From the NCBI RefSeq assembly GCF_001293525.1, contig NZ_BBYR01000005.1:1-64000 (forward strand): a stretch of DNA of 64,000 bases, given 5' to 3'. The stretch's first letter is position 1. Every line of letters starts with the position of its first letter. Under the pieces are notes generated by a model, which was not told the origin of the DNA, did not search any database, and worked only from the letters and a program-made list of their open reading frames with translations. Position numbers and translations under genes: made by a program. The DNA is from Pseudideonella sakaiensis (GTDB lineage Bacteria; Pseudomonadota; Gammaproteobacteria; Burkholderiales; Burkholderiaceae_C). Positions 23,155 to 31,615 of this stretch are shown one piece after another.

Positions 23155-23598
23155 TCAGTAAGCCGCAGCCACTGCCAGCTTGGGGTCGATCTGCCAGGTT
23201 TCGCTGACGATCTTGCCTTCGCGGTAGGTCAGCACGTAACGCACCTTGATGGGCATCTTGCCTTCGAAGACGACGTTGGCCGAGACGGTGGCGCCCTTGG
23301 GGTTGGCCGACTCTTCGATTGAGCCGATGGTGAGTTTCAGCGGGCCGACGGCCTTGCCGAACTTTTCCCAGGTGCCGCGGATGGCGTCGGTGGTGGCGTA
23401 GGTGCCGTCCAGCGGGCCGCCGACCCAGTTCAGCTGGGCCTGGTCGGCGTAGCCGCGCATCACGATCTGCGTGTCGCCCGAAGCGATGGCCTGGAAGTGC
23501 GTGCGGGCGTCGTCGGAAGGGGCGGCGAAGGCGCTGCCGGCGGCAAGGGTCAGGGCGGTAGCGGCGAAGGTGAAAGTGCGGGCGAGGCTCTTGAACAT
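23155..23598 (-). CDS. exported NTF2/SnoaL-like protein, 147 aa
   Basis: ATG at 23598 is preferred over the longer frame because a signal peptide follows at once (MFKSLARTFTFAATALTLAA, cleavage near AFA-AP). The mature domain is an NTF2-like cone: ARTHFQAIASGDTQIVMRGY, DGTYATTDAIRGTWEKFGKA and the final strands VRYVLTYREGKIVSETWQID. The Trp and Tyr lining could bind a small hydrophobic ligand. It lies 42 bases upstream of the COG4315-type gene on the same strand. No enzymatic residues can be assigned. Confidence 0.8.
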   Translation of the reverse strand: MFKSLARTFTFAATALTLAAGSAFAAPSDDARTHFQAIASGDTQIVMRGYADQAQLNWVGGPLDGTYATTDAIRGTWEKFGKAVGPLKLTIGSIEESANPKGATVSANVVFEGKMPIKVRYVLTYREGKIVSETWQIDPKLAVAAAY

Positions 23599-24015
23599 GG
23601 TGGGCTCCGTTGAGGGTTTGATGTGAACTGAGGGGTGATCGGTGGTCGATGAAGGGTCTGTGAGGTCCCGACACAAGGGCAGACGGAACCTGTGTGCGGT
23701 CTATTCCGATCCACGCAAAAAATCCTTCACCCCTTCACCGCTGCCGCCATCCCGGGGCGCGGCACGCCGCCCGTGGATGTTCAGCGGCCACTGGAATAAA
23801 GCACCGCGGGGCAGCGTTCCACCGCTTGCGCAAGCTTTGAAAGTGCTTGGCCTTGCGCCATGGCCGGGGCGCCTGTGTCGATGGGCTCCACACCCTCCAG
23901 CGAGGGCGGATGCGGCCGGTGCCGCGACCGACGTTTCCAGGTGCATTGAGCGCGGAGTCACGCTGATCAGCGGACGCCGGCTCAGGCGCTTCATCCTGGG
24001 CCGTGGGCCGGCGAT
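23599..24015. other. 417-bp intergenic region, no gene seen
   Basis: Both flanking genes read on the minus strand, so this stretch should hold the end of the 24016..25050 transcript region's neighbour and the promoter for the 23598-16420 genes. Open frames exist on both strands but are Arg/Pro/Ala-rich and lack ribosome binding sites. No clear -35/-10 pair, terminator or repeat was recognised. Given the ECF sigma genes downstream, a GAAC-type ECF promoter could lie here, but I could not identify one. Confidence 0.4.
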
Positions 24016-25050
24016 TCAGTACGCTGCCACCGCCTGCGGTGCGGCCAACGTGGCGACGATGCGCTGCCCGGCGCGCTCGACCTTGGAGATGCTCAGGTCC
24101 TCGTTCAGCACGTAGGCTGTCTGGCCGTCGCGCGTGAAGACGATGGCCTGGCGCGGCTGCTTGAAGCCGGCGATGGTGGCGACCACCTTCAACGTGGCGA
24201 CGTCGATCACCGACACCGTGTTGTCGGCCAGGTTGCCCGAGTAGACGAAGCGGCCGTCCGGCGTGAGCGCGGCGCCGTAGGGGTCGCGCCCCACCGGCAC
24301 GGTGCCGGTGACGCGGCGTGCGCCGATGTCCACCACCGCGATGTCGTTGCTGCCGCTGTTGGCCGCGAACAGGGTCTTGCCGTCGGCGGTGACCGAGATG
24401 GCGCGAATCTTGTTGAAGCCCGTAATCTCGCCCTCGATCTTGTCGGTCTGCGTGTCGACGATGGTGACCTTGTCGCCCAGGAAGTTGGTGACGTAGAGCT
24501 TGGTGCCATCCGGGCTCAGGCGCACGCCCTGGCGCGGCTGCGCAAAGCCGGTGATCACGACCTTGGCCTGCCCGCTGGCGATGTCCAGACGCGTCACCGT
24601 GCTGCTGGCCTGGTTGTTGACATACAGCGAACTGCCGTCCTTGCTGAGCGCGGTGCCGAAGGCGCCGGGGCCGGCGGCCAGTGTCGACGCAGTGGCGAGT
24701 GGCTTGAGCGTGGCCGTGTCCAGACGCGTCACCGTGCCCAGGCTGCTGTCGGAGACATAGAAGCTCTTGCCATCGGGCGCGAAGACGATGTTGCGCGGCG
24801 TGACGTAGCCGCGCAGCACACCGCGCACGGCGCCGGTGACCAGGTCGTAGACGATGAGATCGGGCCGTTCGCTGTAGGACACGACGGCGGTGGACTCGTC
24901 GGGGCTCAGTGCCAGCGAGTTGTTGCGGATCTGGCCGTCGAAGGTGACGCGGGCCGGGGCGGCTTCGGCGGCGCCTGCAGGCAGGCTGGCCGCCACTAGG
25001 ACGAAGCTGCTGCACAAGGCAAGCGCGGTGGTGCGGAAGAAGTTATGCAT
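24016..25050 (-). CDS. exported YVTN-type beta-propeller protein, 344 aa
   Basis: A Sec signal peptide (FRTTALALCSSFVLVAASLP, cleavage near GAA-EA) precedes seven similar blades of about 42 residues with the YVTN pattern, for example GKSFYVSDSSLGTVTRLDTA, SSLYVNNQASSTVTRLDIAS, TKLYVTNFLGDKVTIVDTQT, KTLFAANSGSNDIAVVDIGA and RFVYSGNLADNTVSVIDVAT. This predicts a seven-bladed, closed propeller in the periplasm. No catalytic residues can be named. It lies between the NTF2-like gene and the YeiH-type exporter. It is unlike the 19665..21068 propeller in blade sequence, so the two are not recent duplicates. Confidence 0.85.
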   Translation of the reverse strand: MHNFFRTTALALCSSFVLVAASLPAGAAEAAPARVTFDGQIRNNSLALSPDESTAVVSYSERPDLIVYDLVTGAVRGVLRGYVTPRNIVFAPDGKSFYVSDSSLGTVTRLDTATLKPLATASTLAAGPGAFGTALSKDGSSLYVNNQASSTVTRLDIASGQAKVVITGFAQPRQGVRLSPDGTKLYVTNFLGDKVTIVDTQTDKIEGEITGFNKIRAISVTADGKTLFAANSGSNDIAVVDIGARRVTGTVPVGRDPYGAALTPDGRFVYSGNLADNTVSVIDVATLKVVATIAGFKQPRQAIVFTRDGQTAYVLNEDLSISKVERAGQRIVATLAAPQAVAAY

Positions 25051-25147
25051 GGGATGTCTTTCGTGAAGGGATGAAAAGGAAAACAGGCTTGCTCTGGTGG
25101 ACGTTGAATGCCGGCGGCGTATTCCGTTGGGCCGTGAATTCGAGGCT

Positions 25148-26260
25148 TCAGCCCAGCAGGGCCGGCACCCAGCGGTTGATCAAAGCACCGCCGACGATCA
25201 GCCAGCCGAACAGGATCAGCGCCAGCAGCAGCGGCTTGGCACCGGCCTTGCGGATAGCGCCGAGGTGTGTGGCCAGGCCAAGCGCGGCCATGGCCATGGC
25301 CAACAGCGCGGTGTCGATCTCGGTCGTCACCGCCACCACCGACGCCGGCAGCCACTGCAGCGAGTTAAACAACACCACCGCGACGAAGCCGAAGGCAAAC
25401 CAGGGCACGGCGAGCTTGCCTTTGGCCTGGTCGGTTGCGGTCGACGTATTGGCGTGGCGTTTTTCGTCGCGCGCCAGCCAGGCCGACAGCATCACCAGGA
25501 AGGGTGCGAGCATCATGACCCGCACCATCTTCGCGATGACGGCCGAGTTGGCTGCATCCGGGCCCACCGAACGCGCCGCGGCCACCACCTGGGCAACCTC
25601 GTGGATGGTCGAGCCGGCGTAGATGCCGAAGCCGTTGGCGCCGCCCGGAATCAGTGCCAAGTGCTGGTTCAGTTCGAACAGCGCCGGGTACAGGAAGATC
25701 GCCAGCGTGCCGAACACCACCACCGTGGCCACGGCCACCGTCACCTGCTCGGCGCGCGCCTTGACCACCGGCTCGGCAGCCATCACCGCGGCGGCGCCGC
25801 AGATGGAGCTGCCGGCGCCGATCAGCATCGCTGTCTTGCGATCCAGGCCCAACCAGCGCGTGCCGATGAAGTAGGCCAGCGCGAAGGTCGAGCCCAGCAC
25901 CAATGCGTCGATGGCGACGCCGGCGATGCCGACATGGCCGATGTCCTGCACCGTCAGCCGCAGCCCGTATAGCACCACACCCAGGCGCAGCAGGCTCTGC
26001 TTGGAGACGTTGACGCCAGCACCGCTGGCCGCGGCCAGGCGCGGCACCAGCGGATAGACCGTGTTGCCCACCAGCATGCCCAACACGATGGCCAGCGTCA
26101 GCGCACTGAAGCCGTGGTCCTGCAGCCAGCCGATGCGGCCCAGCGCCACGCCAGCAGCGGCCAGCGCGCCGCTCAGGGCCAGGCCGGGAAGCAGGCGGGG
26201 CCAAGCGCGCGGCGTTACGGCTGAAGACTCGGTGGTGCGTCGAAGTGCGGTGGTGGTCAT
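25148..26260 (-). CDS. yeiH: YeiH-type putative sulfate/sulfite exporter, 370 aa
   Basis: A polytopic membrane protein of the conserved hypothetical 698 (YeiH/YadS-like sulfate exporter) family with about ten helices. Family marks include FSALTLAIVLGMLVGNTVYP, SKQSLLRLGVVLYGLRLTVQ, TAMLIGAGSSICGAAAVMAA, GIYAGSTIHEVAQVVAAARS and KMVRVMMLAPFLVMLSAWLA. ATG at 26260 is used; the frame runs further upstream into the divergent promoter. YeiH genes are often controlled by a divergent LysR regulator, exactly as here, and in enterobacteria the regulator YeiE responds to sulfite. With SorAB in the same block, a sulfite-export or tolerance role is likely. Confidence 0.9.
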   Translation of the reverse strand: MTTTALRRTTESSAVTPRAWPRLLPGLALSGALAAAGVALGRIGWLQDHGFSALTLAIVLGMLVGNTVYPLVPRLAAASGAGVNVSKQSLLRLGVVLYGLRLTVQDIGHVGIAGVAIDALVLGSTFALAYFIGTRWLGLDRKTAMLIGAGSSICGAAAVMAAEPVVKARAEQVTVAVATVVVFGTLAIFLYPALFELNQHLALIPGGANGFGIYAGSTIHEVAQVVAAARSVGPDAANSAVIAKMVRVMMLAPFLVMLSAWLARDEKRHANTSTATDQAKGKLAVPWFAFGFVAVVLFNSLQWLPASVVAVTTEIDTALLAMAMAALGLATHLGAIRKAGAKPLLLALILFGWLIVGGALINRWVPALLG

Positions 26261-26330
26261 GCAGGTATTCAGGCAAGAGGAGGGAACCAAGGCGAGTCTC
26301 GGACTTGGCCTGTGATCGGTCCAACGGGTT

Positions 26331-26358
26331 ATCTGCGTAAGATCAACCGATCTGATCG
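26331..26358. promoter_or_regulatory. candidate LysR-type operator in the yeiH/lysR divergent region
   Basis: ATCT-GCGTA-AGAT at 26331-26343 is an inverted repeat that also satisfies the T-N11-A pattern of LysR regulators when read with the preceding T. Five bases on, CGATC-T-GATCG at 26348-26358 is a second perfect palindrome. Both lie in the 117-bp gap between the divergent yeiH-type and lysR-type genes, where the regulator should bind both promoters. The assignment is by pattern only. Confidence 0.5.
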
Positions 26359-26377
26359 CTACAAAAAGGCAACCCCG

Positions 26378-27310
26378 ATGGACGTACTGCGGCTCACGTT
26401 GCGCCAGCTGCAGATCTTCGTGGCGGTGGCCCGCAGCGGCAGCACCACGGCGGCCAGCGCCGAGATCGCGCTCTCGCAATCGGCCACCAGTTCGGCGGTC
26501 AATGAACTGGAGCGTCTGTTGTCACTGCGCCTGTTCGACCGCGCCGGCAAGCGCCTGCTGCTGAACGACAGTGGTCGGGCCTTATTGCCACGGGCACTGG
26601 CTTTGCTGGACGGTGCGGCCGGAATCGAGCAGATGTCGCGCGACGGCAGCGCGCAGGCGCAGTCGCTGCGCATCGGCGCCAGCACGACGATCGGCAACTA
26701 TGTGCTGCCCAGGCTGCTCGCCGGCTTCATGGGGGCGCAGCAGCCCGGCAGCGCCACCGCCTGGCGGTCGAAGGTCGTGATCGGAAACACGGCGGCCGTC
26801 TGCGATGCCGTGGCCGCCTTCGAACTCGACGTGGGGCTGATCGAGGGTCCCTGTCACCAGCCAGCGCTGGTGGTCACGCCATGGCTACAGGACGAGATGG
26901 TGGTCGTGGCTGCACCCGACAGTGCGCTGGCACGCTCGAGCGCGGCAGGCGAGCGTGTACCCCTGCGCATCCTGCGTGAGGCGGTTTGGCTGGTTCGCGA
27001 ATCGGGCTCGGGCACGCGGGAGGCCACAGACCAGAGCCTGCTGCCCCATCTGCGCTCTTACAGGCGCAGCATCGAGCTGGGCAGTTCGGAAGCCATCCAG
27101 CGTGCCGCGCAGGAAGGGCTGGGTGTCGCTTGCCTGTCCACCTGGGTCGTGAACGACGCGCTGGAGGGCGGGCGCCTGTGCCGCGTCGCTACGACCTTAC
27201 CGCGGCAACTTCGGCAATGTCATCTGGTCGTTCATCGCCAGAAGCAGTCAACGCCCGCTTTGCTGGCGTTCATCGCCCGGGCATCTGCAACTGCCGAGGC
27301 TACCCGCTGA
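26378..27310 (+). CDS. LysR-family transcriptional regulator, 310 aa
   Basis: The N-terminal winged HTH is clear: LRLTLRQLQIFVAVARSGST, TAASAEIALSQSATSSAVNE and LERLLSLRLFDRAGKRLLLN. The effector domain follows, with LRIGASTTIGNYVLPRLLAG, and the later strand WLVRESGSGTREATDQSLLP closely resembles CysB/CbbR/YeiE-type effector domains. ATG at 26378 is used; a start at 26312 would place 22 extra residues over the operator. Divergence from the exporter gene and the sulfite genes in this block suggest a YeiE-like sulfite-responsive activator, an inference from context. Confidence 0.9.
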   Translation: MDVLRLTLRQLQIFVAVARSGSTTAASAEIALSQSATSSAVNELERLLSLRLFDRAGKRLLLNDSGRALLPRALALLDGAAGIEQMSRDGSAQAQSLRIGASTTIGNYVLPRLLAGFMGAQQPGSATAWRSKVVIGNTAAVCDAVAAFELDVGLIEGPCHQPALVVTPWLQDEMVVVAAPDSALARSSAAGERVPLRILREAVWLVRESGSGTREATDQSLLPHLRSYRRSIELGSSEAIQRAAQEGLGVACLSTWVVNDALEGGRLCRVATTLPRQLRQCHLVVHRQKQSTPALLAFIARASATAEATR

Positions 27311-27578
27311 TGTACGGCCCACTTGAAATGTAGAGCGTCGGGCCTTCGGAACACGCGGTTACCCATCACCAAGGGCCGACGTGCGCTTTGCCAACCTGCC
27401 CTGATCGAGGCAGTGACTCGATAAGCCGCTCCTGGAAAGTGAAGCCCGGGCAGCATGTCAGGACAGACCGCTTTCGGGCGCACCACCCACCGACTGCTTG
27501 TGGCCGTCCAGCGCCGACCGATGAGACCAAGCGAAAGGCAGCTTCGCTGCGACAACGCGACGTTCGCATGGCACGCAG
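27311..27578. other. junction region between sulfite module and SbcC-like gene
   Basis: This 268-base stretch lies between two convergent genes. No convincing gene, T-run terminator or insertion-sequence end is present. The segment CGGCCCACTTGAAATGTAG at the left side is faintly like an IS21-type end but has no matching partner. It is where any insertion boundary of the 16.4-27.3 kb cargo would have to lie. Confidence 0.4.
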
Positions 27579-30074
27579 TCAAGCAACCGCCTCCGCACCC
27601 TGCGCCGTCATGCCTTCCAGGTCGATGATTCGATCGGCCATTCCAGTCAGCTCTGGGGTCTGGCTCACAAAGAACTCGCAGGCGTAACCGCCAAGGCGTA
27701 GCACCTCGCGTTTCATGGCCATGAACATGCGCTTGTGCTCCGGGTCAAGCGGCCCGTCCGCCTCGTCGCTGAACAGCGTGCCGATCCGGCGCCCGGTGTT
27801 GCCGGATAAGTAGAGCGCGATCGCGCGGGTCAAGCACTCGTTGATCCAGACTCGCTCGCCACCGCTGACCAGCTTCAGGCTCTTCGACTCGTCCCGCGAT
27901 CCGTCGTGCACGACGATGTCGAAGTCCTCGCGAAGCTCGCCCTTCCCGTTGGTCGACTGCGTGATCACCTGCAGCGTGAACCGCGGCCCGTAGCAGGCCA
28001 GCAGCAGTTCGTTCGCCAGCGCGGCGAACGTCGGCCCCGCGTCGTCGATGTCCAGCGCGATCACGCCGTCGTTGCTGAGGCACTTGGCGAGCAGCGACCA
28101 GGTGGCGAGTTCGTCCTCGACACGCTTGGCGGCGCGGATCGCCGCCCCTTCCTTGGCCGCGATCTCAGCCAGTTGTTCGCCAAGCGCCTTCGCGCGCTCT
28201 TCGCGCTGCCGGGCGCAAGACTCCGCGGCCTCCGCCGCTGTTGCAGCCCGCGTCGCACCCTCGACCTCCTGCCTCGCTGTGTTCAGCCCTGCAGCATCCA
28301 GCGGCGGGGGAAGCAGGGCGACCTGTTCGGCGATGCGGGTCAATGCTTCGTCGCGCACCACGGTAATGCGGCTGAGCTCGTCCTGGACTCGCGTCCGAGC
28401 TGCAGCGATGTCGGTACGTTCGGCACGCTCGTCCTCCGTCTCCGGCGCGGCCTGCTCAGGCAGCGTGGCCAGTTCCGCGGTGTGTCCATCGATCGTCTGT
28501 GCCGCACGAGTCACCTCTTCCCGGCGCGCGCACAGCAGCTCGATGTGTCGCAGGCGCTGTTCGACGGTCTCGAGCATCTGTTCGGCCTGGTTGCGCAGTT
28601 GCGCCTCAGCGGGCAGCGCGTGCACCGCCGTCTCGGCGTCGGCGATCTCCTGCTGTGCAACCCGCTTCTTCTCGGCCAGACCGGTGAGCGCCGCGTCCGC
28701 CGATGGCAACAGCGCCTTCGCCTCGCGCGCGTCACCGAGCAGCTGGCACTGCCCCTGGATGTCCATGCCGGCACACGGCACATGAGAGGTCAGGCCGAAG
28801 CGCCGCTGCAGGTCCGCTTGCCGCAACGCGATCTGCCCGGCCTCGCGGTCGATCGACTCGACCTCGCGTCGCCGCGCCACAAGAGTCGCCTTGGCCTGCT
28901 CCAGCACGTCGACGCGTGCCTGGCGCCGGCCCACGATGGCCTGGCACCGGGCCACGACACGCCGCGCAAAGTCCCGGCGCGCCGCGGCGCGCTCGACGCT
29001 CTCGCGAAGTCGGGCCACCGCCGTCAGCGCCGCGATGTCTTTCACCAGTTGCGCTCGCCTCCGACCGTGCGTCTGGCATCGCTCGGCGATCCGCTGCTGG
29101 AGGCTTGTTTCGCGCTGCTGCAAGCGCGGCAACTCCTGGGACAGCCGCTGGGCCGCCGCATCGTGCTCCTCCTTCGCCCGCCTGGCTTCGTCGGCGAGCG
29201 CCCGGCGGCGAGCCTCAGTCTCGGCGGCGCCAGTGTGCTCGGCGGTGACCGTGGCCAGCTTCTGGCGCGCAGCGTCCAACCTCGCGGCTGTCGAAGTTCG
29301 TTCGGCGGTTGCCGCAAGCAAGGCCTGTGACGCACCGTCGAGCTCTGCGAGGCTGCGCCGCGTGCCCGCCGCGTCCTCCTGCGCCCGCGCCAGTCCCTGT
29401 CGGACCACAGCCAGGCCAGCCTTGAGCTGCTTGACGACGTCCGCCGCGAGCGCCCCTTGCTGCCGCACCTGCTCCAGCCCCAGCAAATCGGCCAGCAGCG
29501 TCTTGATTTCCGCGTTCTTGAACGCCGACAGCGGCCGCTTCCCTTGGCCAGAGAAGACCGAGGTGAAGAAGGTGTCGGCCGGGCACAGGATCTCTGCGAC
29601 GGCCTTCTCGTACGTCTCGACCTTGCCGTCCGACACGGTGCCGTCGCGGAGCACCACCGGCGCCCAGCCGGGCCCGCCGTGCTCGAACAGGAAGGCCTCG
29701 GTCTTCTTCTTGCCGTTGACCCGCAACACCAGCTGGCTCTTGTAGCGCTTGCCGCCGTGCCGCCAGACCAGTTCCTTGGTGCTCTCGGGCAGGAAGACAT
29801 GGTCGTAGTAGGAGAACCCGCCCAGGCCATCTGCGCCTGCCCGCGACGGCATCACGAGGTAGGGGTGCAGGTTGTCCATGACCGTGGTCTTCCCGCGCCC
29901 GTTGCTGCCCGCAATGGCCACCAGTTGCGCGTCACCGACCAGCGCCTCGAGATCGAGCGTGATCGTGTCCCGACCGAGACCGCTGCGGATCCCCTTGAAA
30001 CCCGTGAGCGTCAGCGACAGTGGTTGGTAGCCGTCGCGGGACACCTCGTACGCCTGCTTCACTTGATCGTCCAT
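27579..30074 (-). CDS. SbcC/Rad50-like AAA ATPase, 831 aa
   Basis: ATG at 30074 follows GGAGCAAGAAG. Walker A AGSNGRGKTT is at about residues 55-64. Two long coiled-coil arms (about 210-425 and 455-660) flank a central hook with VPCAGMDIQGQCQLLG, that is Cys434-x8-Cys443 instead of the usual CxxC. The ABC signature is KLVSGGERVW, and the Walker B region is TLFSDEADGPLD. It would form an SMC-like complex with the SbcD-like nuclease encoded directly upstream, acting on hairpins, DNA ends or protein-blocked DNA. The changed hook may alter zinc-mediated dimerisation. Plasmid-borne SbcCD-like pairs are known, but their targets are unclear. Confidence 0.88.
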   Translation of the reverse strand: MDDQVKQAYEVSRDGYQPLSLTLTGFKGIRSGLGRDTITLDLEALVGDAQLVAIAGSNGRGKTTVMDNLHPYLVMPSRAGADGLGGFSYYDHVFLPESTKELVWRHGGKRYKSQLVLRVNGKKKTEAFLFEHGGPGWAPVVLRDGTVSDGKVETYEKAVAEILCPADTFFTSVFSGQGKRPLSAFKNAEIKTLLADLLGLEQVRQQGALAADVVKQLKAGLAVVRQGLARAQEDAAGTRRSLAELDGASQALLAATAERTSTAARLDAARQKLATVTAEHTGAAETEARRRALADEARRAKEEHDAAAQRLSQELPRLQQRETSLQQRIAERCQTHGRRRAQLVKDIAALTAVARLRESVERAAARRDFARRVVARCQAIVGRRQARVDVLEQAKATLVARRREVESIDREAGQIALRQADLQRRFGLTSHVPCAGMDIQGQCQLLGDAREAKALLPSADAALTGLAEKKRVAQQEIADAETAVHALPAEAQLRNQAEQMLETVEQRLRHIELLCARREEVTRAAQTIDGHTAELATLPEQAAPETEDERAERTDIAAARTRVQDELSRITVVRDEALTRIAEQVALLPPPLDAAGLNTARQEVEGATRAATAAEAAESCARQREERAKALGEQLAEIAAKEGAAIRAAKRVEDELATWSLLAKCLSNDGVIALDIDDAGPTFAALANELLLACYGPRFTLQVITQSTNGKGELREDFDIVVHDGSRDESKSLKLVSGGERVWINECLTRAIALYLSGNTGRRIGTLFSDEADGPLDPEHKRMFMAMKREVLRLGGYACEFFVSQTPELTGMADRIIDLEGMTAQGAEAVA

Positions 30075-30157
30075 CTTCTTGCTCCATGCACGGCCGCCGA
30101 TCGACCCGCTTCGAACGAGTCTCCGGCCGTCTTCGCTTCCTTCAAGACCTGTCCGCT

Positions 30158-31489
30158 TCAGAACAGCTCCATCGCCTCGGCTTCGCGCAGGACTTCCGCC
30201 ACACGCCCGTCCTCGGACGGCTGCGGCGGCGCCACCGTCTCGTCGGGGACCGGCTCGGTAGCCGGCCCGGCTTCCTCGCCGCTGGCCAGGATCGCATTCG
30301 CGATCTGGGCGGGTTCGCGGTGGGCCAGGGCCTCGAGGCGCTCGATGAGCGGACCGTCCATGCTGCCGGTGGCGCGTGCCCACACCCTCACCTTCTCCTG
30401 CAGCGACGACGCACGCGAGATCCCTGCCGCCCTGCTGCGCACGACGGGAACGACGCGCCCTTCGAGCTGGACGTCGGCGGCGTCGCCCAGGGCCCGCTTG
30501 ATGGCCTCGCGGTCCACGCTGCCTCGTTCCTCTTCACCCACCTGCCACCGCACCCGGACGTAGGCGCCGGCCACGTTCACTTCACGAGCCGCCGCGGCGA
30601 TCTGCTCGGCATCCGGCACGCCCTCGAACACCAGGTCCAGAGTGCGCCGCGCCGGCGTCTCGACCAACTGGAATCGAGCCGCCGCCGCCTCGACCTCCCA
30701 CAGCAGAAAGCCCTTGGCATCGAGCTCGCCGTGGTGGAAGCGGCCGATCGAGCCGGCATAGGCGATCAGTCGCCCGCCGTCGTCCCAGCTCTGATGCTTG
30801 TGGATGTGCCCGAGCATGAAGGCCTGGGTACCTGCGGAGAACAGGCTCGTGGTGGTGAACTCGTGGTCGAAGCCCGCCATCGGGACGCCGTGCTCCGTCA
30901 CGCAGCCCGTGACCGTGCCATGCGCTACGCCGATCGTCGGCACCTGCGCTGCGCGTGCGGCTCGGTTGATCGACCCGTACCCGGCCAGCAGCGCGGCCAG
31001 TTCCTGACCGACCGCTTCCGCAGCCTCGGTGGCGCCGACCGTGGCCGCCACGACCGCCTTGTTGACCGTCGGGACGCAGGTGAAGATGGCCCGCGCTCCG
31101 GCGGGGACCGCGTCGAAGCGCCAGGCCTTCGAGGGCACCCAGCGGCCCTCCTCCATCAGTGCGACCTGGCCGAGGTGGTCCGCCACGAACACCGGGTGCC
31201 GGCCGCCGAGCAGCGGAAAGATCGCCAGGGTGCCTGGAGGCTCGTGAGAGAACGTCCCCTGCAGCATCAGCACTGGGCAGTGGTCGGCGAGCCGCCGGAC
31301 CTCGCGCGCGAGGCGCTCGACCGCCGGGCTGTGCACGTCGAGCGCATGGTCTGTCGCGTCGCCCGAGATCACGGCCGCATCAACGCCGCGCCCGATCGCC
31401 TGATCCACCGCGAAGCCGAAGCATTTTCCCGCCTCGTCGAGGTTCTTCCCGCTGAAGTGCAGGTCCGAGAACTGCGCCACCATGATCAT
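30158..31489 (-). CDS. SbcD/Mre11-like metallophosphoesterase, 443 aa
   Basis: All phosphoesterase motifs are visible: AQFSDLHFSG (D-x-H) at the N-terminus, AAVISGDATDHALD (GD-x2-D), a later GTFSH, TIGVAHGTVTG and FMLGHIHKHQSW (GH-x-H). The usual GNH[DE] motif reads GTFSH here, replacing the conserved Asn by Phe or Ser, so full nuclease activity should not be assumed. The C-terminal third is a helical cap plus a Pro/Glu-rich tail. ATG at 31489 follows AAGGAACTCTC. It lies 83 bases upstream of its SbcC-like partner, in the same direction. Confidence 0.85.
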   Translation of the reverse strand: MIMVAQFSDLHFSGKNLDEAGKCFGFAVDQAIGRGVDAAVISGDATDHALDVHSPAVERLAREVRRLADHCPVLMLQGTFSHEPPGTLAIFPLLGGRHPVFVADHLGQVALMEEGRWVPSKAWRFDAVPAGARAIFTCVPTVNKAVVAATVGATEAAEAVGQELAALLAGYGSINRAARAAQVPTIGVAHGTVTGCVTEHGVPMAGFDHEFTTTSLFSAGTQAFMLGHIHKHQSWDDGGRLIAYAGSIGRFHHGELDAKGFLLWEVEAAAARFQLVETPARRTLDLVFEGVPDAEQIAAAAREVNVAGAYVRVRWQVGEEERGSVDREAIKRALGDAADVQLEGRVVPVVRSRAAGISRASSLQEKVRVWARATGSMDGPLIERLEALAHREPAQIANAILASGEEAGPATEPVPDETVAPPQPSEDGRVAEVLREAEAMELF

Positions 31490-31615
31490 GAGAGTTCCTT
31501 CCGTCGGTTGTTCGGGAGCGTCCTGAGCGCCTGCCGCCAGCATCTGCCTGCGGTGCCAGGCTTCAAGCGCTGGCGTGTCCAGCGATGGCGCCGCCTTGTG
31601 CGGCGCCGACCGCAC

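Noticed and set aside
23642-24115. Plus-strand frame of 157 codons in the 23.6-24.0 kb gap
   Set aside because: It runs into the antisense of the beta-propeller gene, is rich in Arg, Pro and Ala, and has no ribosome binding site.
27311-27400. Remnant of an IS21-type end
   Set aside because: CCACTTGAAATG is suggestive, but there is no matching end, target duplication or transposase fragment.
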